DNA of 64,000 bases. Source: Candidatus Cottocaccamicrobium excrementipullorum. GTDB lineage: Bacteria; Bacillota; Clostridia; Lachnospirales; Lachnospiraceae. The DNA is taken from positions 25,908-89,907 of the forward strand of contig DVFL01000014.1 of NCBI GenBank assembly GCA_018713255.1, written 5' to 3'. Every line of letters starts with the position of its first letter. Position 1 is the first letter of the stretch. A program made the position numbers and the translations under genes. This document shows positions 34,215 through 44,731 of this stretch, piece by piece. The notes beneath the pieces were generated by a model. That model was given only the letters and a program-made list of their open reading frames with translations. It had not been told where the DNA came from and did not search any database.

Positions 34215-34334
34215 AGAAAGCCTTGAATCAGCGCAAATTTAGTATTGAAAAACCCTCTGAAAGCAGGTATGATAGGGTAGATGCAGCCTTTCAGGAGAAA
34301 GGATGTCTAAACCGGGGAGAGGAAGGATTGCCAG

Positions 34335-35009
34335 GTGAGAAAAAGGAAAGAGCTGAGACTTTTGCTGGCTGCTGCGGCAGCAGGTGCAGGAATTTGGGGA
34401 TGCAGCGGTTTGAATCCGCGGTACGATACCTTTGCGCCGGAGGTCAGCAGTATTTACGTGTCAGCAGAGGGAAAGATCCGCAGCGCTACGGTGGAGCCCT
34501 GCCAGGAGGATTATTACAGCCAGACAAAGCTGGAGGAGTTCATTGCCGGAGAGCTGTCGGAGTATAATGAAGAGCAGGGAGCTCCCAGGCTGGCCCATAA
34601 TATGGAAGGGGGACAGGTGCTTCCTGTATCCTTAGTTTCCTGCAGCATTGAGGAGGGGAAAGCCGTGGTAATTTACGAGTATGGCCAAAGCAGCGATTTC
34701 GTAAATTTTGCAGAGGCGTATCATGACAGCGCCAATACGGTTTCTGCTCTGGAGACAGGAAGTGTTTCACAGGGGCAGGAAGAAGGCTGGTTTTCCGGAG
34801 AGAATTTAACTGAGCCGGGATCAGACAGTCCGGTTTCTGAGGAGAAGCTGAATGGACTGGAAGAGAAGATGGCGGTGATGGTGGAAAGCGATCATCCCAT
34901 TACTGTGATGACCGGCGGAAAGATCCTTTATATTACTGGAGGTGCAGCGGTTTCCCATGGAAATACAGCTGAACTTCCAGAAGGAAAAAATCTGATTATT
35001 TTTGAATAA
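34335..35009 (+). CDS. putative lipoprotein of unknown function
   Basis: 224 residues from GTG 34335. The N-terminus LRLLLAAAAAGAGIWGC is a lipoprotein signal, with the lipobox ending at Cys23. The mature part has no motif I recognise; it contains VSSIYVSAEGKIRSATVEPC and a long Ser/Gly/Glu stretch. The product should be tethered outside the cytoplasmic membrane. It stands alone between recO and glyS. Confidence 0.7.
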   Translation: MRKRKELRLLLAAAAAGAGIWGCSGLNPRYDTFAPEVSSIYVSAEGKIRSATVEPCQEDYYSQTKLEEFIAGELSEYNEEQGAPRLAHNMEGGQVLPVSLVSCSIEEGKAVVIYEYGQSSDFVNFAEAYHDSANTVSALETGSVSQGQEEGWFSGENLTEPGSDSPVSEEKLNGLEEKMAVMVESDHPITVMTGGKILYITGGAAVSHGNTAELPEGKNLIIFE

Positions 35010-35087
35010 ACCTGCAGGCGCAATAGGCAGGATGTTTGCACAACCAAAAACAGGGCCTGGCCCTGAAAGAAAGTAGAGGTAGAGGAT

Positions 35088-36476
35088 ATGGAAAAGACTA
35101 TGGAGAAAATCGTAGCCCTTGCGAAAAACAGAGGATTCGTTTATCCTGGTTCCGAGATTTACGGGGGACTGGCGAATACCTGGGACTACGGAAATCTTGG
35201 CGTTGAGCTGAAGAATAATGTGAAAAGGGCCTGGTGGCAGAAGTTTATTCAGGAAAGCCCGTATAATGTAGGGGTGGACTGTGCCATCTTAATGAATTCC
35301 CAGACCTGGGTGGCCTCCGGTCATGTGGGCGGATTTTCCGATCCTCTCATGGACTGCAAGGCCTGCAAGGAGCGTTTCAGAGCGGACAAGCTGATTGAGG
35401 ATTATATGGCGGAGCACGGCATTGTTCCGGAAAGCAGCGTGGACGGCTGGTCCCAGGAAGAGATGAAGAAATACATTGACGACAACAATATCTGCTGCCC
35501 AAGCTGCGGCAAGCATGATTTTACTGATATTCGTCAGTTTAATCTGATGTTTAAAACCTTCCAGGGAGTAACAGAGGACGCAAAGAATACCGTATATCTT
35601 CGCCCGGAGACAGCTCAGGGGATTTTTGTTAACTTTAAAAATGTACAGAGAACCTCAAGAAAGAAGGTTCCCTTCGGCATCGGTCAGATCGGAAAATCCT
35701 TCCGAAATGAGATTACGCCAGGAAACTTTACCTTCCGCACCCGGGAGTTTGAGCAGATGGAGCTGGAATTCTTCTGCAAGCCGGATACGGATCTGGAGTG
35801 GTTTGCCTATTGGAAGGAATTCTGCATTAATTGGCTGAAGACACTGGGCATTAAGGATGATGAGATGCGGGTGAGAGATCATTCTCCCGAAGAATTAAGC
35901 TTTTACAGCAAGGCCACTTCTGATATTGAATTCTTATTCCCCTTCGGATGGGGCGAGCTTTGGGGCATTGCCGACCGGACGGATTATGACTTAACCCAGC
36001 ATCAGAAGACTTCCGGACAGGATTTAACTTATTTTGACGATGAGCTGAAGGAGAGATATATTCCTTATGTCATTGAACCGTCTCTTGGTGCAGACCGTGT
36101 AACCTTAGCGTTCCTCTGTGCCGCTTATGATGAAGAGGAGATCGGCGAGGGTGATGTAAGAACGGTTCTTCATTTCCATCCCGCCATCGCTCCCGTGAAG
36201 ATCGGAGTGCTTCCGCTGTCGAAGAAGTTAAATGAAGGAGCAGAGAAGATCTATCAGGAGCTGTGCAAGTATTATAACTGCGAGTTTGATGACAGAGGCG
36301 CCATTGGAAAACGCTACAGAAGACAGGATGAGATCGGAACGCCGTTCTGTATTACTTATGACTTTGATTCTCAAGAGGATCATGCCGTTACTGTCCGGGA
36401 TCGGGATACCATGGAGCAGGTGCGGATCCCCATTGAAGGGCTGAAGGCATATTTCGAGGATAAGTTCAGATTTTAA
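35088..36476 (+). CDS. glyS: glycine-tRNA ligase, dimeric type
   Basis: 462 residues of class II synthetase. Motifs: [30 protein letters not shown] with a CKAC pair (zinc-type), [32 protein letters not shown] (motif 2) and [14 protein letters not shown] (motif 3). This is the single-chain alpha2 enzyme also found in archaea and eukaryotes, not the alpha2beta2 form. I searched the 78-base leader for a glycine T-box and saw none. Confidence 0.95.
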   Translation: MEKTMEKIVALAKNRGFVYPGSEIYGGLANTWDYGNLGVELKNNVKRAWWQKFIQESPYNVGVDCAILMNSQTWVASGHVGGFSDPLMDCKACKERFRADKLIEDYMAEHGIVPESSVDGWSQEEMKKYIDDNNICCPSCGKHDFTDIRQFNLMFKTFQGVTEDAKNTVYLRPETAQGIFVNFKNVQRTSRKKVPFGIGQIGKSFRNEITPGNFTFRTREFEQMELEFFCKPDTDLEWFAYWKEFCINWLKTLGIKDDEMRVRDHSPEELSFYSKATSDIEFLFPFGWGELWGIADRTDYDLTQHQKTSGQDLTYFDDELKERYIPYVIEPSLGADRVTLAFLCAAYDEEEIGEGDVRTVLHFHPAIAPVKIGVLPLSKKLNEGAEKIYQELCKYYNCEFDDRGAIGKRYRRQDEIGTPFCITYDFDSQEDHAVTVRDRDTMEQVRIPIEGLKAYFEDKFRF

Positions 36477-37339
36477 AACTCCAGTTCCCGGATGAAGCGC
36501 CGGGCGATGGGGGTGAAGGCCGCTCCCTTTTTCCAGATCAAATACATGGGGGCTTCCAGGGGAGGGGACAGAGGCCGGAAAACTAATCCGCTGCCAGGTC
36601 TGGTATCGGTCAGATGCTGGAAGGTGAGAAGATAGCCCAGGCCTTCCTGGGTGAAAACCGCTCCGTTATAAGACAGGCGGAAGGTTCCTTCCAGCGTCAG
36701 CTCTTCGATCCGGCCGCCGCACCATCTAGGAAGATCGGTGCGCCATCCCTGTCCGGAGCAGAAAAGAGGGAGCCCTTTTAAATCTTCAAATGTGATGAAT
36801 TCTTTTTGTGCCAGAGGACTGTGGTCGGGCATTATCAGGCCCCACTTGTCAGACTCTGGCATTTTTACTGCCTGATATTTTTCATAGTCCGGTTCTTCCA
36901 CAATCACCGCGAAGTCCAGAATCCCCTTGTCCAGTTTTTCTGTTACCTGTTCAGTATCTCCGCTGGTGATATGGTAATGGAAACCTGGGTAACGGGCCTT
37001 AAATTGTTTAATCACCCGGGCCAGATAACGGATCTGAAAAGATTCTGCACAGCCGAAAGATAAATCTCCTCCGTAAAGATCATCCATGGATGAGAATTCC
37101 TGAGTGATTTTATCGGCAAGAGAAAGGAGATCTTCTGCTCTTTTTTTCAGAAGAATCCCTTCCTCGGTCAGTTCAAGAGAGAAGCTGCGGCGAATGAATA
37201 ATTTTTTCCCCAGCTCTTCTTCAAGGTGTTTCAGCTGCTTAGACAGGGTGGACTGGGATACATGAAGCCGTTGGGCGGCTCTCGTCATATTTTCCTCACG
37301 GGCGGTTTCCAGAAAATAGCGCAGAGTTCGGATTTCCAT
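36473..37339 (-). CDS. LysR family transcriptional regulator
   Basis: 288 residues. The helix-turn-helix is [20 protein letters not shown], followed by [13 protein letters not shown]; the effector domain follows ([20 protein letters not shown]). Its stop overlaps the glyS stop by 4 bases, tail to tail. It diverges from the hydrolase gene at 37587 with a 247-base gap, the usual arrangement for a LysR protein controlling its neighbour. The inducer is unknown. Confidence 0.9.
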   Translation of the reverse strand: MEIRTLRYFLETAREENMTRAAQRLHVSQSTLSKQLKHLEEELGKKLFIRRSFSLELTEEGILLKKRAEDLLSLADKITQEFSSMDDLYGGDLSFGCAESFQIRYLARVIKQFKARYPGFHYHITSGDTEQVTEKLDKGILDFAVIVEEPDYEKYQAVKMPESDKWGLIMPDHSPLAQKEFITFEDLKGLPLFCSGQGWRTDLPRWCGGRIEELTLEGTFRLSYNGAVFTQEGLGYLLTFQHLTDTRPGSGLVFRPLSPPLEAPMYLIWKKGAAFTPIARRFIRELEF

Positions 37340-37586
37340 AAGTGCTGATTCCTTTCCTGCAGAGCGGCGGATTTGCTTTCAGGGCAGAACGGTGTGTTCC
37401 TCCTGGGCACCGATGCTGGGTATAGTTTATCATGAAATGAAAAAAAATCATATCATATATTGAAAAATTCCCATTAGCGAATTCTTGGTTCATTTGTTAT
37501 AATGCTTGCAAAATCAGGAGAGCAGAGCTGGCAATTATCCGAATGCCAGGATTGCAGAACTCTGAAAGACCTAGGCAAAAGAAAGG

Positions 37587-38600
37587 ATGATGAATCAGAT
37601 GGCATATATGGAAGAATTAACGATGACCCAGGAGTGGGATAAGACTTTCCCCAAAAGCGATAAGATGGAACACAGCAAGGTAACCTTTCATAACCGCTAT
37701 GGAATTACTCTTGCGGCAGATCTTTATCTTCCCAAGGATAAGGAAGGAAAGCTGCCGGCGATTGCGGTATGCGGACCCTTTGGAGCGGTAAAAGAGCAGG
37801 CCTCCGGTCTTTATGCCCAGACCATGGCGGAGAGAGGTTTCCTTACCATTGCTTTTGATCCTTCCTTTACGGGAGAAAGCGGCGGGGAACCCCGGTATAT
37901 GGCTTCGCCAGATATTAATACAGAGGATTTTCAGGCGGCAGTGGATTTTTTGTCCCTTCATCCAAGGGTGGATTCGGAGCGGATCGGCATTATCGGTATC
38001 TGCGGCTGGGGCGGCATGGCGTTAAATGCAGCGGCTCTGGATACCAGAGTTAAAGCGACGGTCGCCTCCACCATGTACGATATGACCCGTGTGAATGCAA
38101 ACGGTTATTTTGATTCAGAGAATTCAGCTGACGCCCGCCACGCAAAGCGCCAGGCCCTTAATGCCCAGCGCCTGAAAGATTATCAAAACGGCACTTATGC
38201 ATTGGGCGGCGGCGTGGTGGATCCTCTTCCGGAGGACGCCCCCTTCTTCGTGAAAGATTATTACGACTATTACAAGACCAGCAGAGGATATCATCCTCGG
38301 TCCTTAAACTCCAATGGAGGATGGAATGTAATCGGCTGCATGTCCTTTATGAACCAGCCTATTCTTCAATACAGCAATGAGATCCGCAGCGCCGTTTTGG
38401 TAATGCATGGAGAGAAGGCGCATTCCTGTTATTTCAGCCGGGACGCCTATGCCAACATGGTGAAGGATAATCCCTGGTCGGCCAACAAAGAGCTGCTCAT
38501 CATTCCGGATGCAGTTCATACCGATCTTTATGACGGAGGCGGAAAAAACGCTATCCCCTTTGATCGGCTGGAGGAGTTTTTTACCACAAATTTAAACTGA
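37587..38600 (+). CDS. alpha/beta hydrolase, dienelactone-hydrolase-like
   Basis: 337 residues. The core has GLYAQTMAERGFLTIAFDPS, GESGGEPRYM, and the nucleophile elbow GICGWGGMALNAAA, where the usual serine position is a cysteine, as in dienelactone hydrolases. A likely acid is in VMHGEKAHS and the histidine in PDAVHTDLYD. Cytosolic. The substrate is unknown; possible regulation by the divergent LysR gene is inferred. ATG 37587 has AAAGAAAGG upstream; an in-frame ATG at 37599 is an alternative. Confidence 0.85.
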   Translation: MMNQMAYMEELTMTQEWDKTFPKSDKMEHSKVTFHNRYGITLAADLYLPKDKEGKLPAIAVCGPFGAVKEQASGLYAQTMAERGFLTIAFDPSFTGESGGEPRYMASPDINTEDFQAAVDFLSLHPRVDSERIGIIGICGWGGMALNAAALDTRVKATVASTMYDMTRVNANGYFDSENSADARHAKRQALNAQRLKDYQNGTYALGGGVVDPLPEDAPFFVKDYYDYYKTSRGYHPRSLNSNGGWNVIGCMSFMNQPILQYSNEIRSAVLVMHGEKAHSCYFSRDAYANMVKDNPWSANKELLIIPDAVHTDLYDGGGKNAIPFDRLEEFFTTNLN

Positions 38601-38742
38601 TGCTGTGCTGATAAAAGAGCTGCAGGAAAGCTGGCAGGAAGATGCCGCGTTTCCTACGGCTTTTTTGTTTAACCAGTTTTGGCGGTTTGATCGTTTTCTG
38701 CCGAAGGCTCAGGAGCGAAACAGTGGGAGGAAAGAATATACA

Positions 38743-38756
38743 TTCGCATATGCGAA
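38743..38756. promoter_or_regulatory. 14-bp perfect palindrome upstream of ppdK
   Basis: TTCGCATATGCGAA reads the same on both strands, about 100 bases before the ppdK promoter, in a 402-base gap (38601-39002) without a gene. It is a candidate operator. A weak hairpin GCCG/CGGC with six T residues near 38645-38668 probably ends the hydrolase transcript. Confidence 0.45.
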
Positions 38757-38855
38757 CGAACATCAGATATACGAAAATTGACTAAAAATGAAAGTACTTT
38801 CATAAAATATTACAGATAAATGCACAAATTTTCTCCATTTTTTAAAGAAAAAACC

Positions 38856-38883
38856 TTTACTAGAAAAAGATTTGTGATATACT
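38856..38883 (+). promoter_or_regulatory. ppdK promoter
   Basis: TTTACT (38856-38861), a 16-base spacer and TATACT (38878-38883). The resulting leader is about 115 bases, ending in the strong site GAGGAGGAAATTAATCTT. Confidence 0.5.
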
Positions 38884-39002
38884 AATTCCAGACCGACTTT
38901 CGAAGGGCTTTCTTTTCTTGCGGAAAAACAGGAACGGCCGAAGGGGAAAGTGGGGATTACAAGAAGAGTTTTGAGAACAATCTTGAGGAGGAAATTAATC
39001 TT

Positions 39003-41627
39003 ATGGCAAAGAAATGGGTTTATTTGTTCAGCGAAGGCAATGCGACCATGAGAAACCTGTTAGGAGGCAAGGGAGCCAACCTTGCTGAGATGACCAACTT
39101 AGGTCTTCCCGTACCTCAGGGCTTCACCATTACCACAGAAGCCTGCACTCAGTATTATGAGGACGGCAGACAGATCAATGACGAGATCATGGGGCAGATC
39201 ATGGAGTACATTGCAAAAATGGAGGAAATCACTGGAAAGAAATTCGGTGACAAGGAAAATCCATTATTAGTATCGGTACGTTCCGGCGCAAGAGCTTCCA
39301 TGCCTGGCATGATGGATACCATTTTAAATCTTGGATTAAATGAAGACGTAGTGGAGGTACTGGCTGCAAAGTCCGGCAATCCTCGTTGGGCGTGGGACTG
39401 CTACCGCAGATTTATCCAGATGTTCTCCGACGTGGTAATGGAAGTTGGAAAGAAATATTTCGAAGAGCTTATCGATGAGATGAAGGCCAAGAAAGGCGTT
39501 ACTCAGGACGTTGAACTGACGGCAGAGGATCTTCACGAGCTGGCAGAGCAGTTTAAGGCTGAGTACAAAGAGAAGATCGGCAAGGACTTCCCCACCGATC
39601 CTAAGGAGCAGTTAATGGAGGCTATCAAGGCTGTATTCCGTTCCTGGGACAACCCAAGAGCCAACGTATATCGCCGGGACAACGATATTCCTTATTCCTG
39701 GGGAACCGCTGTTAACGTACAGATGATGGCGTTCGGCAACATGGGCGATACTTCTGGTACCGGCGTAGCCTTCACCAGAGATCCTGCTACCGGAGAGAAG
39801 CATCTGATGGGCGAGTTCTTAATGAACGCTCAGGGCGAGGATGTAGTTGCAGGTGTTCGTACTCCTCAGAAGATTGACCAGTTAAAGGAAGTAATGCCTG
39901 AGGTTTATGATCAGTTCGTAAAGATCTGCCATACTCTGGAAGATCACTACCGTGATATGCAGGATATGGAGTTTACCATTGAAGACAGACATCTTTATAT
40001 GCTGCAGACCAGAAACGGCAAGAGAACGGCAAAAGCTGCCTTAAAGATTGCCTGCGATCTGGTAGATGAGGGCATGATTGATGAGAAGAAGGCTGTTCAG
40101 ATGATCGATCCTCGTAACTTAGACAGCCTGCTGCATCCTCAGTTTGATGCAGCTGCCTTAAAGAAGGCTACTCCTCTGGCTAAGGCTCTGGCTGCATCTC
40201 CCGGCGCCGCCTGCGGAAAGATTGTCTTTACTGCAGAAGATGCCAAGGCATGGGCAGCAAGAGGTGAGAAAGTAGTTCTGGTTCGTCTGGAGACCTCTCC
40301 TGAGGATATTGAGGGAATGAAGGCTGCTCAGGGTATCCTGACTGTCCGCGGCGGTATGACCTCCCATGCGGCAGTAGTTGCCCGTGGTATGGGAACCTGC
40401 TGCGTATCTGGATGCTCCGAGATCGCTATGGATGAAGCAAACAAGAAGTTCACTCTGGCTGGCAAAGAGTTCCATGAAGGCGACTGGCTGTCCATTGACG
40501 GCTCCACCGGAAATATTTATGACGGCATTATTCCTACGGTTGACGCAACCATCGCCGGTGAGTTTGGACGGATCATGGCCTGGGCTGATAAATACAGAAA
40601 ACTGCAGGTTCGCACCAATGCAGATACTCCTTCCGATGCAAAGAAGGCAAGAGAGTTAGGCGCAGAGGGCATTGGACTTTGCCGTACTGAGCATATGTTC
40701 TTCGAGGGCAATCGTATCGACGCATTCCGTGAGATGATCTGTGCGGAAACTGTTGAGGAGAGAGAAGCCGCTCTGGAGAAGATTCTGCCTGAGCAGCAGG
40801 GTGATTTTGAGAAGCTGTATGAGGCTCTTGAGGGATGCCCGGTTACCATCCGTTTCCTGGATCCGCCGCTGCATGAGTTCGTTCCTACAGAGGAGGCTGA
40901 TATTGAGAAGTTAGCGAAGGCTCAGGGAAAGACTGTTGAGCAGATTAAGAATATTATTGCTTCCCTCCACGAGTTCAACCCCATGATGGGTCATCGTGGC
41001 TGCCGTCTGGCGGTTACCTATCCGGAGATTGCCAAGATGCAGACCAAGGCTGTAATCCGTGCTGCCATCAATGTAAAGAAGGCCCATCCTGACTGGAAGG
41101 TAGAGCCGGAGATTATGATCCCCTTAGTTGGCGATGCAAAAGAATTAAAGTATGTAAAGAAGTTTGTGGTTGAGACCGCTGACGCAGAGATTGCAGCAGC
41201 TGGTGTTGACTTAAAGTATGAAGTAGGTACCATGATTGAGATCCCAAGAGCCTGCGTAACAGCTGACGAGATTGCAAAGGAAGCTGAGTTCTTCTGCTTC
41301 GGTACCAATGACTTAACCCAGATGACCTACGGCTTCTCACGTGACGATGCCGGCAAGTTCTTAAATGCATACTATGATGCAAAGATCTTTGAGAACGATC
41401 CATTTGCTAAGCTGGATCAGGTAGGCGTAGGCAAGCTGATGAAGATGGCTATTGAATTAGGCAAGGCAACCCGTCCTGAGCTGCACTTAGGTATCTGCGG
41501 CGAGCACGGCGGAGATCCGTCTTCCGTAGAGTTCTGCCACAAGATTGGTCTGGACTATGTGTCCTGCTCACCGTTCCGTGTGCCGATCGCAAGACTGGCT
41601 GCGGCACAGGCTGCATTAAATGACTAA
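39003..41627 (+). CDS. ppdK: pyruvate, phosphate dikinase
   Basis: 874 residues, full length. ATP-grasp start KWVYLFSEGNATMRNLLGGK, phospho-histidine in GGMTSHAAVVARGMG (about residue 454), regulatory-type CCVSGC, and the PEP/pyruvate barrel with GLCRTEHMFF and GICGEHGGDP. It interconverts pyruvate/ATP/Pi and PEP/AMP/PPi; in anaerobic clostridia it usually runs in glycolysis or between PEP and pyruvate. Codon usage is visibly that of a highly expressed gene compared with its neighbours. Single gene with promoter and terminator. Confidence 0.97.
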   Translation: MAKKWVYLFSEGNATMRNLLGGKGANLAEMTNLGLPVPQGFTITTEACTQYYEDGRQINDEIMGQIMEYIAKMEEITGKKFGDKENPLLVSVRSGARASMPGMMDTILNLGLNEDVVEVLAAKSGNPRWAWDCYRRFIQMFSDVVMEVGKKYFEELIDEMKAKKGVTQDVELTAEDLHELAEQFKAEYKEKIGKDFPTDPKEQLMEAIKAVFRSWDNPRANVYRRDNDIPYSWGTAVNVQMMAFGNMGDTSGTGVAFTRDPATGEKHLMGEFLMNAQGEDVVAGVRTPQKIDQLKEVMPEVYDQFVKICHTLEDHYRDMQDMEFTIEDRHLYMLQTRNGKRTAKAALKIACDLVDEGMIDEKKAVQMIDPRNLDSLLHPQFDAAALKKATPLAKALAASPGAACGKIVFTAEDAKAWAARGEKVVLVRLETSPEDIEGMKAAQGILTVRGGMTSHAAVVARGMGTCCVSGCSEIAMDEANKKFTLAGKEFHEGDWLSIDGSTGNIYDGIIPTVDATIAGEFGRIMAWADKYRKLQVRTNADTPSDAKKARELGAEGIGLCRTEHMFFEGNRIDAFREMICAETVEEREAALEKILPEQQGDFEKLYEALEGCPVTIRFLDPPLHEFVPTEEADIEKLAKAQGKTVEQIKNIIASLHEFNPMMGHRGCRLAVTYPEIAKMQTKAVIRAAINVKKAHPDWKVEPEIMIPLVGDAKELKYVKKFVVETADAEIAAAGVDLKYEVGTMIEIPRACVTADEIAKEAEFFCFGTNDLTQMTYGFSRDDAGKFLNAYYDAKIFENDPFAKLDQVGVGKLMKMAIELGKATRPELHLGICGEHGGDPSSVEFCHKIGLDYVSCSPFRVPIARLAAAQAALND

Positions 41628-41654
41628 TCAATGATCAGATGAATATGAGATAAA

Positions 41655-41700
41655 GAAAGGCCGCTGCCCTGGAGCATTGTCCGGGACGGCGGCTTCTTTT
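41655..41700. terminator. terminator between ppdK and the TRAP operon
   Basis: GGCCGCTGCCCTGGA pairs imperfectly with TCCGGGACGGCGGC and is followed by TTCTTTTC. AAAGAAAGG on the left means it may also work for the convergent TRAP genes. Confidence 0.65.
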
Positions 41701-41743
41701 CGTTCATTGAGTTCTGCAGACGATGGAATTCCTGCTTTTCTTA

Positions 41744-43045
41744 TTATGCCAGACCTGCCCACATGGGAAGGGCCATGCTCAGCGCCGGAATGTAGGTTAC
41801 CAAGAGAAGGCCTGCCAAGATAGCGATGTAATAGAAGAGCATATAGGGCATGACCTTTGCCAGGGAGGTTTTTCCTACTTTAATGGCAACAAACAACGTA
41901 TTGCCCACCGGAGGAGTAATGTTGCCGATACATAAGTTGTAAACCAGAATCAGACCGAAATGGATAGGATTCATGCCGAAGGTCTGTACTACAGGAAGAA
42001 ACAGAGGAGTAAAGATCATAATGGCAGGGGTAACATCCATAAAGGTGCCAGCGATCAGAAGGATCACATTCATGATCAGCAGAATAATATACTGGTTATT
42101 GGTGATGCCCAGCAAAGCGGCGGATATAGCCTGGGGGATCTGGGTGAATGCCATTACCCATCCCAAAATGTTGGATACGCCGATAAGGAAGACTACCATA
42201 CCGCTCATTTTTGCACTGTCCACCAGGATTTTCCAGAAGGATTTCCAGGTAATATTCCGGTAGCAGATGCCAAGGATCAGTGCATAAACGACTGCAATGG
42301 CGGAGCCTTCTGTGGCGGTGAAAATGCCGGCGATAATGCCGCCGATTACCACAACAATGAGAGACAGGGAGGGAATGGCTTTTAAAGTAGCTACTCCCAG
42401 GTTTTTCCAGTCGAATTTTCCAGGCGTTCCTTTGTAGCCTTTTTTCTTGGCAATGACTATGGCTACGATGATGCAGCAGATAGTCCAGAGAATGCCGGGA
42501 ACATAGCCCGCCAGGAAGAGAGCTGCCACGGAGGTGCCTCCGGAAACTAAAGAGTAGGTAATCAAGGCGTTGGAAGGCGGAATCAAAAGGCCTGACGGAG
42601 CGGAGGAGCCGTTAGTTGCGGCGCAGATCGCCCGGTCATAGCCTTGCTCTTCTTCACCCTGGGCAACCATGCTTCCCACTGCAGCGGCGGCTGCCGAGGC
42701 AGAGCCGGAAATCGCGCCGAACAAAGCGTTGGCTCCTACATTGGTTACCAGCAGAGCTCCAGGAAGCTTGCCTAAAATAGCCATAACAAAATCAACCAGC
42801 CGTTTGGCGATGCCGCCCTGATTCATCAGATTTCCTGCCAGGATGAAGAAGGGGATGGCGGTAAGGCTGAATTTGCTCATTCCCACAAAGGTGCGCTGGG
42901 CGGCGGTAAGTACGGAAACGTCCAGAGGAACAGACTGGAGAATGGCCACCAGAGAAGAAATGCCGATGGCATAGGAGATGGGGACGCCGATTACCAGCAG
43001 CAGGGCCAGCACCACAATAATAATCAACAAAGACTGCATTGCCAT
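41744..43045 (-). CDS. dctM: TRAP transporter large permease DctM
   Basis: 433 residues with about twelve helices. Typical segments: LVIGVPISYAIGISSLVAIL, LTAIPFFILAGNLMNQGGIA, SGSASAAAAAVGSMV, LLIPPSNALITYSLVSGGTS and NPIHFGLILVYNLCIGNITPP. It is the ion-coupled translocating subunit. Last gene of a three-gene operon read from the minus strand, three bases after dctQ. Confidence 0.93.
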   Translation of the reverse strand: MAMQSLLIIIVVLALLLVIGVPISYAIGISSLVAILQSVPLDVSVLTAAQRTFVGMSKFSLTAIPFFILAGNLMNQGGIAKRLVDFVMAILGKLPGALLVTNVGANALFGAISGSASAAAAAVGSMVAQGEEEQGYDRAICAATNGSSAPSGLLIPPSNALITYSLVSGGTSVAALFLAGYVPGILWTICCIIVAIVIAKKKGYKGTPGKFDWKNLGVATLKAIPSLSLIVVVIGGIIAGIFTATEGSAIAVVYALILGICYRNITWKSFWKILVDSAKMSGMVVFLIGVSNILGWVMAFTQIPQAISAALLGITNNQYIILLIMNVILLIAGTFMDVTPAIMIFTPLFLPVVQTFGMNPIHFGLILVYNLCIGNITPPVGNTLFVAIKVGKTSLAKVMPYMLFYYIAILAGLLLVTYIPALSMALPMWAGLA

Positions 43046-43048
43046 GGA

Positions 43049-43570
43049 TTATGCCTCCTTTCCATTTTTGGAAGCGGGAGCTTCTTCGCTGGGAAGAACG
43101 CTTATTCTGCCGCTTAGAATATCGCAGATATTTAAGATGGTGTAGATTATGTTCAGCACTCCGCTTAAGGGAAGGACCACATAGAAAACGCCTACGGCTA
43201 CTCCGAGAGATGAGGTCATCTGTCCCATGGCCAGGCTGGTAATTTGAACGCCGCCAAAAACCAGAATAACTGCTGCGAAAATGCAGGCGATAATCTCGGC
43301 AAAAATAGAGAAAAATTTCTGCAGCCCAGGACTCATCCGTTCAACTACCACAGGAATGTTCATATGTCCTCTTTCGCCTACCACAAGGGATGCGCCCAGA
43401 AGAGCCATCCAGGCAAATAAATAGGATACCAGCTCCTCTGACCAGGAAGAGGGGCTCTTTAAAATGTAACGGGTAAATACCTGCCAGCAGGTAAGAACTA
43501 CCATGGCCAGAAAGCTGATGCCGGCCAGAAACTCCAGGATACGATCCAATATTTTTCGTAATTGTTTCAT
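43049..43570 (-). CDS. dctQ: TRAP transporter small permease DctQ
   Basis: 173 residues with four helices. WQVFTRYILKSPSSWSEELV and SYLFAWMALLGASLVVGERG are the DctQ signature. It pairs with DctM in the membrane. Middle gene of the operon, 12 bases downstream of dctP and 3 bases upstream of dctM. Confidence 0.92.
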   Translation of the reverse strand: MKQLRKILDRILEFLAGISFLAMVVLTCWQVFTRYILKSPSSWSEELVSYLFAWMALLGASLVVGERGHMNIPVVVERMSPGLQKFFSIFAEIIACIFAAVILVFGGVQITSLAMGQMTSSLGVAVGVFYVVLPLSGVLNIIYTILNICDILSGRISVLPSEEAPASKNGKEA

Positions 43571-43582
43571 GCTTTTCCCCCC

Positions 43583-44608
43583 TTACTCTGTCTGCGCCGG
43601 ATACTGGGCGTTATACTCCTGAATGGCATCATAAGTGCTCTGAAGTTCAGGATTGCTTTCTAACATGGACTGGTGAAGAGGCATGCAGGCCTCCATAAAG
43701 GGTTCCTGATCTGGATAAATAAACTCCACATGCTGCTGGTTTTGCGCCCGGTCTTTGGCATTGGCCACGGCCTTAACCCATTCTTCCCGCTGTACCTGAT
43801 TGATCAGCTTAAAGCCTTCTTCAAAAATTGCCCGTTCATCTTCGGAAAGACTTTCCATGAAGGCGTTGTTTCCAATGAGAATATCCGGCACCATCTGATG
43901 CATGTCATAAGAATAAAATTTACATACGTCTCCATGGCCATTGTCCGTCAGGGCCATTTCGTTGTTTTCTGCACCGTCGATAATGTGGGACTGGAGCGCA
44001 GTGTAAACATCGCCGAAGCCCATGGGCGTGGCGGAGCCGCCTAACAGCCGCATCATTTCAATGTTGGTGGGAGACTGCTGTACCCGGATTTTCAGCCCCC
44101 TTAAATCAGCAGGACTATAAATGGGGGTATCTACGGTATAAAAATTACGAGTTCCTGCATCCAGCCAGGTAACTGCAGTAAAGCCGGCCTTTATGGTGGA
44201 ATCAAAAATAGGACCGGTAAGACTTTCATCATCCATGGCATGGTGATAAGCTTCCTCGCTGGCAAATAAATAAGGCAAATTAAAAATCTCGTAGTTTTTG
44301 CTGAACGTTTCCAGGATTGCGTTGCTGGCTACACAGAAGTCAATGGCTCCGGTCTGCGTCAGCTGCACCATATCAGTCTGGGAGCCCAGGAGTTCGCTGG
44401 GATAGACTTCCACCTGATACTTGTCGCCAAGCTGATCGTTAATGAAGGTCTGAAATTCCGTGAGTGCGATATGGGTGGGATGATTAGTGGACTGGTTGTG
44501 ACCGATTCGCACGATTCGGGTGCTGTTTCCGCTCTGGCAGCCTGTCAAGGCAAGGCAGACGGCAGCGGCAGCCAGAAGGAGAGCACCTATTTTTTTGCAG
44601 CATTTCAT
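43583..44608 (-). CDS. dctP: TRAP transporter solute-binding lipoprotein DctP
   Basis: 341 residues from ATG 44608, with AAGGGGGAACTGTC before it; an ATG at 44626 would place that site inside the gene. Lipoprotein signal LLLAAAAVCLALTGC. Mature part: IGHNQSTNHPTHIALTEFQT, WLDAGTRNFYT, DLRGLKIRVQQSPTNIEMM (with the conserved Arg that binds a carboxylate), and GGSATPMGFGDVYTALQ. It binds an organic acid outside the membrane. The ligand cannot be read from sequence; sugar acids or C4-dicarboxylates are both possible. Confidence 0.93.
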   Translation of the reverse strand: MKCCKKIGALLLAAAAVCLALTGCQSGNSTRIVRIGHNQSTNHPTHIALTEFQTFINDQLGDKYQVEVYPSELLGSQTDMVQLTQTGAIDFCVASNAILETFSKNYEIFNLPYLFASEEAYHHAMDDESLTGPIFDSTIKAGFTAVTWLDAGTRNFYTVDTPIYSPADLRGLKIRVQQSPTNIEMMRLLGGSATPMGFGDVYTALQSHIIDGAENNEMALTDNGHGDVCKFYSYDMHQMVPDILIGNNAFMESLSEDERAIFEEGFKLINQVQREEWVKAVANAKDRAQNQQHVEFIYPDQEPFMEACMPLHQSMLESNPELQSTYDAIQEYNAQYPAQTE

Positions 44609-44731
44609 GACAGTTCCCCCTTTCATTTTAACGAAAAATTAATGTACTCATTATTATACCATAAATACCGGAAGATCAGAAGGTAAAATTAGGAAATATA
44701 AATAAAATATTAAGGTCGACAAAATAGTTTT

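Noticed and set aside
34211..34567. 118-codon frame starting at the end of recO
   Set aside because: Overlaps the lipoprotein gene in another frame, Cys/Arg-rich without a pattern; the lipoprotein has a clear signal and lipobox.
35010..35087. Glycine T-box before glyS
   Set aside because: The gap is only 78 bases and lacks the T-box sequence and terminator.
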